Below are positions 52,962 to 61,420 of a DNA stretch of 64,000 nt, piece by piece (positions within the stretch are counted from its first letter, which is position 1; every line of letters starts with the position of its first letter). The notes beneath the pieces were generated by a model, which ran no database searches, had not been told where the DNA came from, and saw nothing but the letters and a program-made list of their open reading frames with translations. The position numbers and the translations under genes are program-made. Origin of the DNA: Oceanibaculum nanhaiense (lineage in GTDB: Bacteria; Pseudomonadota; Alphaproteobacteria; Oceanibaculales; Oceanibaculaceae); assembly GCF_002148795.1 (NCBI RefSeq), contig NZ_MPOB01000004.1, forward strand, positions 1 to 64,000, in the 5' to 3' direction.

Positions 52962-54380
52962 GTGGCGAAACCCAAATCCCGCTTTGTGTGCCAGTCCTGC
53001 GGCGCGGTGACATCGCGCTGGAGCGGCAAATGCGATTCCTGCGGGGAATGGAACAGCATCGTCGAGGAATCGGTGGAGCCCGCCCTGCCGAAAGGCCAGA
53101 GCCGCGCTGGCGGCAGGCGCATCGAGTTTGTCGGCCTGACCGGCGCCAGCGCACCGCCGCCGCGCCGCACCACCGGCATTGCCGAACTGGACCGCGTGAC
53201 CGGCGGTGGCCTGGTTCCCGGCTCCGCCATCCTGATCGGCGGCGATCCCGGCATCGGCAAATCGACACTGCTGCTGCAGGCCACGGCCAGCCTCGCACGG
53301 GGCGGGCTGGCGGCCTATATCTCCGGCGAGGAATCGGTCGATCAGATCCGCCTGCGCGCGCAGCGGCTGAATGTCGGCGACGCGCCGGTGATGCTGGCCT
53401 CGGCGACGGCGATGCGCGACATCCTGGCCTCGCTGGATGGCGCCGACGCGCCGGACGTCGTGGTCATCGATTCGATCCAGACCATGTATGTCGATTCGCT
53501 GGAATCGGCGCCCGGCACGGTTGCCCAGGTGCGCGCCGCCGCGCAGGAACTGATCCGGCTGGCCAAGCGCCGGGGGTTCACCGTCATCCTGGTCGGCCAT
53601 GTCACCAAGGAAGGCGCCATCGCCGGACCGAAGGTGCTGGAGCACATGGTCGATACGGTGCTGTATTTCGAGGGCGAGCGCGGCCACCAGTTCCGCATCC
53701 TGCGCGCGGTGAAGAACCGTTTCGGGGCAACCGACGAGATCGGCGTGTTCGAGATGACCGATGGCGGGCTGGTCGAGGTCGCCAACCCGTCCGAGCTGTT
53801 CCTGGCCGACCGCAAGCAGGATGTCTCCGGCGCCGCCGTGTTCGCCGGCATGGAGGGCAGCCGCCCGGTGCTGGTCGAGGTACAGGCGCTGGTGGCGCCA
53901 TCGCCGTTTTCCACCCCGCGCCGCACCGTGGTCGGCTGGGACAGCGGACGGCTTGCCATGGTGATGGCGGTGCTGGAAGCGCGATGCGGCGTCGAGGTGG
54001 CGGGCGCGGACGTGTTCCTGAATGTTGCCGGCGGGCTGAAGATTGCCGAGCCGGCGATGGATCTGGCCGTCGCGGCGGCGCTGGTCTCCTCGCTGACCGG
54101 CGTGCCGGTGCCGAAGGAGGCGGTGGTGTTCGGCGAGATCGGCCTGTCCGGCGAGGTGCGTGCGGTCAGCCAGATGGACACCAGACTGAAGGAGGCGGCG
54201 AAGCTGGGCTTCGCCAAGGCGCTGATGCCGGCCCGGCGTAAGCGGGGTGGCAAGGGAGAAGGACGGGGAGAGACCATCGAGATGATCGAATTGTCGCGTC
54301 TCGGCGATCTGACCCTGCTGTTCGACGATGGCAGCCATGCGCGTCGGTTGCCCCGACCGGCCGCCCGCGGCCAGGGTTAG
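52962..54380 (+). CDS. radA: DNA repair protein RadA
   Basis: The 472-residue RecA-like helicase promotes branch migration in recombinational repair. It has an N-terminal C4 zinc finger (CxxC at 10-13 and 24-27), Walker A 'GGDPGIGKST' near 90, the RadA-specific 'KNRFG' in 'VKNRFGATDEIGVFEM' near 250 and a C-terminal Lon-protease-like domain. The start is GTG 52962 with AAGG upstream. A basic insertion ('ARRKRGGKGEGRGE') near the C-terminus is unusual but lies in a variable loop. Confidence 0.95.
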   Translation: MAKPKSRFVCQSCGAVTSRWSGKCDSCGEWNSIVEESVEPALPKGQSRAGGRRIEFVGLTGASAPPPRRTTGIAELDRVTGGGLVPGSAILIGGDPGIGKSTLLLQATASLARGGLAAYISGEESVDQIRLRAQRLNVGDAPVMLASATAMRDILASLDGADAPDVVVIDSIQTMYVDSLESAPGTVAQVRAAAQELIRLAKRRGFTVILVGHVTKEGAIAGPKVLEHMVDTVLYFEGERGHQFRILRAVKNRFGATDEIGVFEMTDGGLVEVANPSELFLADRKQDVSGAAVFAGMEGSRPVLVEVQALVAPSPFSTPRRTVVGWDSGRLAMVMAVLEARCGVEVAGADVFLNVAGGLKIAEPAMDLAVAAALVSSLTGVPVPKEAVVFGEIGLSGEVRAVSQMDTRLKEAAKLGFAKALMPARRKRGGKGEGRGETIEMIELSRLGDLTLLFDDGSHARRLPRPAARGQG

Positions 54381-54389
54381 GAGAGGTTC

Positions 54390-55088
54390 ATGGACAATCT
54401 CCCCATCAACGCCACCGACATTCTGGTCTTCGCGATCCTGCTGATCTCCGGTTTGCTGGCGTTTTTCCGCGGTTTCGTGCGTGAGGTGCTGTCGGTCGGT
54501 GCCTGGGTCGGCGCCGCCTTCGCGACGCTCTACGGCTTCGCGCATGTGCGGCCCTATGCCCGCGATCTGATCGGCATCGACATGATCGCCGACATCATCG
54601 CCGGGGCTGGCCTCTTCATAATCGCGCTGATCATCCTATCTGTGGTGAGCAATATGCTGGCCGGGCTGGTGAAGGGCAGTGCACTGAATGCGGTGGACCG
54701 CTCGCTGGGCTTCCTGTTCGGGCTTGTGCGCGGTGCCGTGCTGGTCTGCCTCGCCTTCCTGGTACTGGACTGGGCGGTCACCGAACAGGACCGGCCGGAC
54801 TGGATAACCGGGGCCAAGACCATGCCGCTGGTCGAGCGCGGGGCCGGCTTCATCATGACGCTTGTCCCCTCGGAGGCGCGCGAGGATGCCGCCGCCAAGG
54901 CGGAAGCGGCGCGGCGCGAGAGCGAGCAGCGGGTGCGCCGGGAAATTTACAACCAACTCGTCAATCCGCCGGCAACGCCCGGAGAACGGAAAGACGGGGA
55001 ACGGAAAGACGATGCACAGTCCCCGTCATCGGGGTATAAGACCGACGAACGGCAGGACATGGATCGGTTGATCCAGAAAACGCAGTAG
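54390..55088 (+). CDS. cvpA: CvpA family membrane protein
   Basis: The 232-residue protein has four hydrophobic segments in its first 150 residues, with 'ISGLLAFFRGFVREVLSVGAW' near 20-40 typical of CvpA. A charged helical tail ending in Asp, Arg and Lys-rich repeats ('ERKDGERKDD') follows. CvpA was named from colicin V production in E. coli, where it also precedes purF as here. It begins 9 bp after radA. Confidence 0.9.
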   Translation: MDNLPINATDILVFAILLISGLLAFFRGFVREVLSVGAWVGAAFATLYGFAHVRPYARDLIGIDMIADIIAGAGLFIIALIILSVVSNMLAGLVKGSALNAVDRSLGFLFGLVRGAVLVCLAFLVLDWAVTEQDRPDWITGAKTMPLVERGAGFIMTLVPSEAREDAAAKAEAARRESEQRVRREIYNQLVNPPATPGERKDGERKDDAQSPSSGYKTDERQDMDRLIQKTQ

Positions 55089-55158
55089 CGGTCCGATGGC
55101 AATACTCGACCGTACCGGGCGCCCGCGACGGCGCGCAGCGAAGGCCAGGCAGGATACG

Positions 55159-56646
55159 ATGATCACCACCCACCCGTTCCACATGCCCGAAACGCCTGAA
55201 ACCGAAGACGACGATCACCTGCGCGAGGAATGCGCGATCTTCGGCATCTTCGGCACGCAGGATGCCGCCGCGCATGCGGCCCTGGGGCTGCACGCGCTGC
55301 AGCATCGGGGACAGGAGGCCAGCGGGATCGTTGCCTTCGACGGCAAGCGCTTCAATGCCCATCGCGGGCTTGGCCATGTGTCGGAAATCTTCGTCTCGCC
55401 CAATGTGATGGCGCGGCTGGAAGGCCATGCCGCCATCGGCCACAATCGTTATGCCACCACAGGTGAGACGCTGCTGCGCAACGTGCAGCCGCTGTTCGCG
55501 GATTTCGAGTTCGGCGGGCTGGCCATCGGCCATAACGGCAATTTGACCAACGCGCTGAAGCTGCGCCGCCAGCTGGTGAAGCGCGGCTGCCTGTTCCAGT
55601 CCACCACCGATACCGAGGTCATCATCCATCTGATCGCCACCTCGCAGGGGGCGACCGTGCTGGACCGGCTGATCGATGCGCTGCGGCAGGTCGAGGGCGC
55701 CTATTCGCTGGTTGCCCTCACCGCCCAGGGGGTGATCGGCGTGCGCGATCCCAACGGCGTGCGGCCGCTGGTGCTCGGCAAGCTGGGCGACGCCCATATC
55801 CTGGCCTCGGAAACCTGTGCTTTCGACATTATCGGCGCGGAATTCGTGCGCGATGTGGAGCCGGGCGAGATCATCGTGCTGAATGGCGAGGGGGTGACCA
55901 GCCACCGGCCCTTTCCGCCCGGCCGCAAGCGTTTCTGCGTGTTCGAGTACATCTATTTCGCGCGGCCCGACAGCAATGTCGAAGGCCAGTCGGTCTATGA
56001 GGCGCGCAAGAATATCGGCATGGAGCTGGCGCGCGAGAGCCATGTTGATGCCGATGTCATCGTGCCGGTGCCGGATTCCGGCGTGCCAGCCGCCATCGGC
56101 TATGCCGCGGAATCGGGCCTGCCCTTTGAGCTGGGGATCATCCGCAACCATTATGTCGGCCGTACCTTCATCCAGCCGACCGACCAGATTCGCCACTATG
56201 ACGTGAAGCGCAAGCACAACGCCAACCGCATGCAGATCGAGGGCAAGCGCGTGGTGCTGGTGGATGATTCCATCGTGCGCGGTACCACCTCGAAGAAGAT
56301 CGTCGAGATGGTGCGCAATGCCGGGGCGACCGAGGTGCATATGCGCATCGCCAGCCCGCCGACCACCAATGCCTGCTTCTATGGTGTCGATACGCCGCAG
56401 AAGGAAAAGCTGCTGGCGCATAATTACGACCTCGAGGGCATGGCCAAGGTGATCGGCGTTGACAGCCTCGCCTTCATCACCATCGACGGGCTGTACCGGG
56501 CGATGGGCCTGCCGGCGCGCAACGACGCCATGCCGCAATATTGCGATGCCTGCTTCACCGGCGATTATCCGATCTCGCTGACCGATTTCGACAATGGCGG
56601 CGAGTCGACGCAACTCTCCCTGCTGACCGAACAGCCGGCGGCGTAA
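55159..56646 (+). CDS. purF: Amidophosphoribosyltransferase
   Basis: The 495-residue enzyme makes phosphoribosylamine from PRPP and glutamine, the first step of purine synthesis. The N-terminal nucleophile is Cys25 in 'REECAIFGIFG'; residues 1-24 would be a propeptide removed to expose it. The glutaminase domain has 'GHNRYATTG' and 'IGHNGNLTN'. The phosphoribosyltransferase domain has the PRPP motif 'VVLVDDSIVRGTTSKK' near 370. I chose ATG 55159, preceded by GGCAGGATACG; an in-frame ATG at 55096 is possible. Confidence 0.96.
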   Translation: MITTHPFHMPETPETEDDDHLREECAIFGIFGTQDAAAHAALGLHALQHRGQEASGIVAFDGKRFNAHRGLGHVSEIFVSPNVMARLEGHAAIGHNRYATTGETLLRNVQPLFADFEFGGLAIGHNGNLTNALKLRRQLVKRGCLFQSTTDTEVIIHLIATSQGATVLDRLIDALRQVEGAYSLVALTAQGVIGVRDPNGVRPLVLGKLGDAHILASETCAFDIIGAEFVRDVEPGEIIVLNGEGVTSHRPFPPGRKRFCVFEYIYFARPDSNVEGQSVYEARKNIGMELARESHVDADVIVPVPDSGVPAAIGYAAESGLPFELGIIRNHYVGRTFIQPTDQIRHYDVKRKHNANRMQIEGKRVVLVDDSIVRGTTSKKIVEMVRNAGATEVHMRIASPPTTNACFYGVDTPQKEKLLAHNYDLEGMAKVIGVDSLAFITIDGLYRAMGLPARNDAMPQYCDACFTGDYPISLTDFDNGGESTQLSLLTEQPAA

Positions 56647-56673
56647 CTTTCCGTTTCTATCTGACAGGACATC

Positions 56674-57384
56674 ATGACCCAGACCGGACGGCTTTCCGGC
56701 CGCATCGCCCTGATTACCGGCGCCAGCCGCGGCATTGGCGCCGCCATCGCCCAGCGCTACGCCGCCGAAGGGGCGCATCTGGTGCTGACCGCCCGCACCG
56801 AGGGCGCGCTGGAGGAGATTGACGATGTGGTGCGCGCCGCCGGCGGTACGGCGACGCTGGTGCCGCTGGATCTGCGGCAGCTCGACCAGATCGACCAGCT
56901 GGGCGCAGCAATTGCCGAACGCTTTGGCCGGCTGGATGTGCTGGTCGGCAATGCCGGCCTGCTGGGTGACCTGACGCCGGTGCCGCATATCGCGCAGCGC
57001 CAGTGGGACCAGGTGATGACGGTGAATGTGACGGCGAATTACCGGCTGATCCGCTCGATGGACCCGTTGCTGCGCCGCTCGGAGTCTGGGCGGGCGATCT
57101 TCGTCAGCTCCGGCGCTTCCAAGGGTAAGGCCTTCTGGGGTTTGTACGGCGCCACCAAGGCGGCGCTGAACACGCTGGTGCTGTCCTATGCCGATGAGAT
57201 GGAGAACACGCCGCTGCGCGTCAATCTGGTCAATCCGGGGCCGATCCGCACCGCGATGCGTGCCCAGGCGATGCCGGGCGAGGATCCGATGACCCTGCGC
57301 ACGCCGGAACAGATCACCGATTGCTTCGTCGATCTGGCCGCCGCCGATTGCACCCGCAATGGCGAGCTTGTGCAGGCCTACTGA
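56674..57384 (+). CDS. SDR family oxidoreductase
   Basis: The 236-residue protein has the SDR motifs 'ITGASRGIGAAIAQRYAAEG' (14-33), 'GNAGLLGD', catalytic 'VSSGASKGKAFWGLYGATKAA' (intact Ser and YxxxK) and ends shortly after 'PEQITDCFVDLAAADCT'. It lacks the usual C-terminal 'TGQxxxxDGG'. It follows purF by 27 bp, so it may be read from the same transcript. Substrate unknown. Confidence 0.87.
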   Translation: MTQTGRLSGRIALITGASRGIGAAIAQRYAAEGAHLVLTARTEGALEEIDDVVRAAGGTATLVPLDLRQLDQIDQLGAAIAERFGRLDVLVGNAGLLGDLTPVPHIAQRQWDQVMTVNVTANYRLIRSMDPLLRRSESGRAIFVSSGASKGKAFWGLYGATKAALNTLVLSYADEMENTPLRVNLVNPGPIRTAMRAQAMPGEDPMTLRTPEQITDCFVDLAAADCTRNGELVQAY

Positions 57385-57393
57385 AGCCGGAAC

Positions 57394-58176
57394 TTACTGA
57401 AGCAGGTCCATCAGCGCCTTCGCGACGCCGATCAACCCGGTTACCAGCAGTACGCCCAGCACGATCCGGCGGAATAGGTTTGGATTCACGCGGCTGAAGG
57501 CGGTCTGTCCGAGGACCGAGCCGATCAGCATGGCCGGCGTGAGCCATAGTGCCCAGAGCATTGTGTCCCAGGTAAACAGCCCGTTCCAGGCGGCGACGCC
57601 GATGCCCATGATGTCGGTCACGGTGAAATAGGCGATCAGCGTGGCGCGGCTGACCGAATCGGCGGCGGGCGTCGCCAGGTAGAACAGCACCACCGGCGGG
57701 CCGGGGATGCCGGCTGCACCGTTCAGCGTTCCCGAAACAAGGCCGGTACCGAAGCTGGCGGCTGGCCCCGGCCGGTTGCGGAAGCGCAGGCCGCGCGCCA
57801 TCAGCAGTGCGGCTGTGACCACCACCAGGCCGATGGCGAGGCGCAGCGCCTCTGGCGAGGCGATCTGCAGCACATAACCGCCGATGGGGGTGGCCAGCAG
57901 CGCGCCGGGCAGTAGCCAGCGCAACCCGCTGAAATCGACCTCGTGCCAGAGGCGCGGCAGCAGCGTGACGCTGATCACCAGCTCCAGCAGGAAGATGAAG
58001 GGGATCACCTGCGCCGGCGGCAGGATCAGCACCAGCACCGGTATTGCCAGCAGGGCGAAACCGAAGCCGGTAAAGGCGCGGATCACGGCGGCCACGACCA
58101 CCACTGCGAAGATCGCGGCGAAGGCAAGCGGGCCCAGGGCGTCGGGCAGCAGGGCGGCAGGCAGGAACGCGGACAT
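57394..58176 (-). CDS. TSUP (TauE/SafE) family transporter, copy 1
   Basis: The 260-residue membrane protein has eight or so helices in two repeated halves. 'VIRAFTGFGFALLAIPVLVL' in the first half and 'GTLNGAAGIPGPPVVLFYLA' in the second are TSUP signatures. Members export sulfite, sulfoacetate or other organic anions; the substrate cannot be inferred. It lies 9 bp downstream of a paralogous gene and converges on the preceding SDR gene. Confidence 0.88.
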   Translation of the reverse strand: MSAFLPAALLPDALGPLAFAAIFAVVVVAAVIRAFTGFGFALLAIPVLVLILPPAQVIPFIFLLELVISVTLLPRLWHEVDFSGLRWLLPGALLATPIGGYVLQIASPEALRLAIGLVVVTAALLMARGLRFRNRPGPAASFGTGLVSGTLNGAAGIPGPPVVLFYLATPAADSVSRATLIAYFTVTDIMGIGVAAWNGLFTWDTMLWALWLTPAMLIGSVLGQTAFSRVNPNLFRRIVLGVLLVTGLIGVAKALMDLLQ

Positions 58177-58185
58177 GGCGGAAAC

Positions 58186-58932
58186 TCAGAAGGAGGAGGC
58201 GATGCCGGCGGCACCGGTGACGAACAGCAGGCCGACCGCGACGGTGCGAAACAGCGCCGGGTCGGCGCGACGGAAGCCGGCGCTGCCCAGCCAGGAACCC
58301 AGCAGCATGGCGGGGCCAAGGGCGGCCGCCCAGGCGATGGCATGCAGGTCGAACGCGCCCTTCAGCGCCAGCGTGCCGACCGCCAGGATGTTCAGGATCA
58401 GGAAGAAGCCGTTCAGCGAGGCGCGGGTCGAGGCGTGGTTGCCGGGGGCGGACAGGTAGAACAGGATCACCGGCGGACCGGGGATCGCTGCCAGCCCGCC
58501 CAGGAATCCGGCGCTGGCCCCGGCGAGGAAGCTGCCGACAGGGCCCGGCGCGCGCTTCAGGCGGAAGCCGCGCCACAGTGCCAGCGCGATCAGCATTACG
58601 ATGATGCAGATCGCCAGCTTCAGCAGCGTCGGATCGACGACCGCCAGCAGCAGGGCGCCGACCGGCGTCAGCAGCACCCCGCCGGGCAGCAGCAGGCGCA
58701 GGGATCGCCAGTCCATCTCCTTCCGGGTCGAGGGCACCATCGCGGCGGCGGCGCCAAGCTGCAGCAGCATGGCGATCGGCACGGCGGCAACCGGTGGCAT
58801 CAGCAGCATCAGGCCGGGTACGGCCAGCAGCGCGAAGCCGAACCCGGTGAAGGCGCGCAGGAAAGACGCTGCCAGGATCAGGACGAAGGCGAAGCCATAG
58901 GCTGCGACGGTCAGATCGTCGGGGATAGGCAC
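58186..58932 (-). CDS. TSUP (TauE/SafE) family transporter, copy 2
   Basis: The 248-residue paralogue of the adjacent transporter has 'FLRAFTGFGFALLAVPGLML' and 'GFLGGLAAIPGPPVILFYLS', with the same eight-helix layout. The start is GTG at 58932. The two copies are in tandem 9 bp apart, so they arose by an old duplication and may form a heterodimer or serve related anions. Confidence 0.87.
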   Translation of the reverse strand: MPIPDDLTVAAYGFAFVLILAASFLRAFTGFGFALLAVPGLMLLMPPVAAVPIAMLLQLGAAAAMVPSTRKEMDWRSLRLLLPGGVLLTPVGALLLAVVDPTLLKLAICIIVMLIALALWRGFRLKRAPGPVGSFLAGASAGFLGGLAAIPGPPVILFYLSAPGNHASTRASLNGFFLILNILAVGTLALKGAFDLHAIAWAAALGPAMLLGSWLGSAGFRRADPALFRTVAVGLLFVTGAAGIASSF

Positions 58933-58984
58933 GGCGGGGATCCCGATGCGGAAAGCTTATGTTTCCGCACTCTAGGCAGTGCCT

Positions 58985-59758
58985 TTAAGCGGCGTCGATG
59001 CTTTTCGAGGGCAGCCGGCGCATGAGGGGGTCGATCAAACCGGGGGGCAGCGCCTGCAGCAGCCACACCGCCGCCAGTATCGGCAGCGGGAAGGCGATGC
59101 GGGCCTTGTTGCGGGTCAGCCCGTCGCGGATGATCCGCGCCGCCTTGCCGGCTTCCATCAGGAACGGCATGGGGAAACCGTTGCGGTCGGTCATCGGCGT
59201 GCGGACATAGCCGGGGCAGACCACCGACACCTCGACGCCGCTGCCGGCCAGCATGCCGCGCAGCCCCTCACCATAGATTTTCACGGCGGCTTTGCTGCCA
59301 CAATAGGCGGGCGCGCCGGGGAAGCCCCGGAACCCGGCCATCGACGCCATCAACGCGATCTGACCGTGCCGCCGCGCCTGCATGCGCGGGATCAGCGGCA
59401 GCACCGTGTTCATCACCCCATCGACATTCACCGCGAAGATGCGGCGCACCTGCTCCACCGGCTCGGTATCGCCGCCGGTGCCGGCCGAGATGCCGGCATT
59501 GGCGATAGCCAGGTCGAGGGGCAGCACGTCGTCGCGCGCCAGCATCCAGGCTGCCAGCGCCGCCGCGTCGGTCACGTCCAGCACCGCCGCCTCGACGGCA
59601 GCGCCGCTGGCACGGCATTGCTCCGTCACCGCCTCCAGCCGCGCCGCATCGCGCCCGGTCAGCGCCAGCGTCACGCCGGGGTCGGCATAGGTGCGGGCGA
59701 GTTCCGCGCCGAGGCCGCTGCTGGCCCCGGTGATGAGAATATGCTTCGGGTCGCGCAT
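58985..59758 (-). CDS. SDR family oxidoreductase, acyl-chain-type layout
   Basis: The 257-residue SDR has 'ITGASSGLGAELARTYADPG' (9-28), 'NAGISAG', an active site 'PAYCGSKAAVKIYGEGLRG' (YxxxK intact) and a hydrophobic C-terminal segment ('AVWLLQALPPGLIDPLMRRL') instead of the usual DGG ending. This layout fits membrane-associated SDRs acting on lipids or retinoid-like substrates. It is divergent from yicC, with 85 bp between them that must contain both promoters. Confidence 0.86.
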   Translation of the reverse strand: MRDPKHILITGASSGLGAELARTYADPGVTLALTGRDAARLEAVTEQCRASGAAVEAAVLDVTDAAALAAWMLARDDVLPLDLAIANAGISAGTGGDTEPVEQVRRIFAVNVDGVMNTVLPLIPRMQARRHGQIALMASMAGFRGFPGAPAYCGSKAAVKIYGEGLRGMLAGSGVEVSVVCPGYVRTPMTDRNGFPMPFLMEAGKAARIIRDGLTRNKARIAFPLPILAAVWLLQALPPGLIDPLMRRLPSKSIDAA

Positions 59759-59843
59759 GTGCCTGTCCGGTTGCTGGTGCGGTATTGCGGGGATATAGTG
59801 CCGCCTCCCGCTGCTACCCTACAAGATACAGAGGCAAAACGCT

Positions 59844-60746
59844 GTGAAACCTGGTTCCGCGCCCCTATCCAGCATGACCGGGTTCGCCCGCGCCGAGGGC
59901 CAGCATGACGGGCTCGGCTGGGCCTGGGAGCTGAAATCCGTGAATGGGCGCGGCCTCGATATCCGCACCCGCGCGCCGCAGGGCTTCGAGAGCCTGGAGC
60001 CGCTGGCCCGGCAGAAGCTGGGCGAGGCGCTGAAGCGCGGCAATGTGAATGTCTCGCTCATCGTGGAGCGGCGCGCCGGCGAGGCCGGCATCCGCATCAA
60101 CCGCGCGGTGCTGGATCAGGTGCTGGCCTTGCAGGCGGAACTGGCCGGCAGGGTCGATGCCGCGCCGCCGCGGCTGGACTCGCTGCTCGCCGTGCGCGGT
60201 GTGGTCGAGGCCGGCGAGGAGGATGCCGACGAGGAAGCCCGCGCCGTCCGCGATGCCGATGTCCTGGCCGGGCTGGAACAGGCGGTGAAGGCGCTGGTCA
60301 CCTCGCGGCTGGAGGAGGGGGCAAGGTTGGCCGCCATGCTGACCGGCCATCTCGACCGTATCGAGGAACTGACCACGCAGGCCAAGGCGCTGGGGTCGGT
60401 GCAGCCGGAGGCGCTGAAGGCGCGGCTGCGCCAGCAGGTGCTGGAACTGCTGGAGGCTTCTCCGGCGCTGAACGAGGACCGGCTGGCGCAGGAGGCGGCG
60501 CTGCTTGCCACCAAGGCCGACATCCGCGAGGAGCTGGACCGGCTGGCCGCCCATATCGCCGCCGCGCGCGAGCTGATGCAGGCCGGCAGCCAGATCGGCC
60601 GGCGCTTCGACTTCTTGTGCCAGGAATTCAACCGCGAGGCCAACACGCTTTGTTCCAAGTCCGGCGATACCGAGCTGACGCGCATCGGGCTGGAGCTGAA
60701 GGCGGTGATCGATCAGCTGAAGGAACAGGTGCAGAATGTCGAGTGA
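59844..60746 (+). CDS. yicC: YicC family endoribonuclease
   Basis: The 300-residue protein begins near 'SSMTGFARAEG' and ends 'IGLELKAVIDQLKEQVQNVE', both conserved in YicC/YloC endoribonucleases. Between them lies 'QEFNREANTLCSKSGD'. YicC degrades certain small RNAs in E. coli. The GTG start at 59844 has GAGG upstream; ATG 59874 is an alternative inside the conserved region. It overlaps gmk by 11 bp, the usual yicC-gmk order in alphaproteobacteria. Confidence 0.93.
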   Translation: MKPGSAPLSSMTGFARAEGQHDGLGWAWELKSVNGRGLDIRTRAPQGFESLEPLARQKLGEALKRGNVNVSLIVERRAGEAGIRINRAVLDQVLALQAELAGRVDAAPPRLDSLLAVRGVVEAGEEDADEEARAVRDADVLAGLEQAVKALVTSRLEEGARLAAMLTGHLDRIEELTTQAKALGSVQPEALKARLRQQVLELLEASPALNEDRLAQEAALLATKADIREELDRLAAHIAAARELMQAGSQIGRRFDFLCQEFNREANTLCSKSGDTELTRIGLELKAVIDQLKEQVQNVE

Positions 60747-61410
60747 GGCATCTCTCGGCGCCGGCAGCCAGGGATCGGATATCCACCGGCGCGGCCTGAT
60801 GCTGGTTCTGTCCTCGCCTTCCGGTGCCGGCAAGACCAGCATTTCCCGCCGGCTGCTGCAGGAGGAAAGCCGGCTCGCCATGTCGGTTTCGGTCACGACC
60901 CGGCCGCCGCGTCCGGGCGAGGTGGACGGCAAGGATTATCACTTCATCGACCTGCCGCGCTTCGACGCGATGGTGGCGGCGGACGAGTTGCTGGAGCATG
61001 CAAGGGTGTTCGGCAATTGCTACGGCACGCCGCGCGCGGCGGTGGAAACCGCGCTGTCCGCCGGCAACGACATCCTGTTCGACGTCGATTGGCAGGGCAC
61101 GCAGCAACTGAACGAGAAGGTGCCGCAGGATGTGGTCAGCGTCTTCATCCTGCCGCCCTCGCAGGAGGAGCTTGAGCGCCGGCTGCGCAGCCGCGCGCAG
61201 GATTCCGAGGAAGTGGTGACCGGCCGCATGCGCAAGGCAGCGGATGAGATCAGCCACTGGTCAGAATATGATTATGTCATCGTGAACGAGGATCTGGAGC
61301 GCAGCGTCGCCGATGTGCGCGCCATCCTGCGCGGCGAGCGGCTGAAGCGCGAGCGCCAGACTGGAATCGGCGATTTCGTGCGCCGGATCATTGCCTCCGC
61401 GCCGAACTGA
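60736..61410 (+). CDS. gmk: Guanylate kinase
   Basis: The 224-residue kinase phosphorylates GMP to GDP. The P-loop is 'SSPSGAGKTS' (26-35), and 'VSVTTRPPRPGEVDGKDYHFI' binds GMP. 'FDVDWQGTQQL' near 114 and 'RLRSRAQDS' near 150 complete the set. An N-terminal extension of about 18 residues precedes the core. It overlaps the yicC stop by 11 bp, suggesting coupled translation. phoD starts 10 bp after its stop. Confidence 0.96.
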   Translation: MSSEASLGAGSQGSDIHRRGLMLVLSSPSGAGKTSISRRLLQEESRLAMSVSVTTRPPRPGEVDGKDYHFIDLPRFDAMVAADELLEHARVFGNCYGTPRAAVETALSAGNDILFDVDWQGTQQLNEKVPQDVVSVFILPPSQEELERRLRSRAQDSEEVVTGRMRKAADEISHWSEYDYVIVNEDLERSVADVRAILRGERLKRERQTGIGDFVRRIIASAPN

Positions 61411-61420
61411 GGGTCTTTCC

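Noticed and set aside
54990-55015. ACGGAAAGACG direct repeat in the cvpA tail
   Set aside because: Two short copies in a low-complexity charged tail are expected from simple slippage and carry no further signal.
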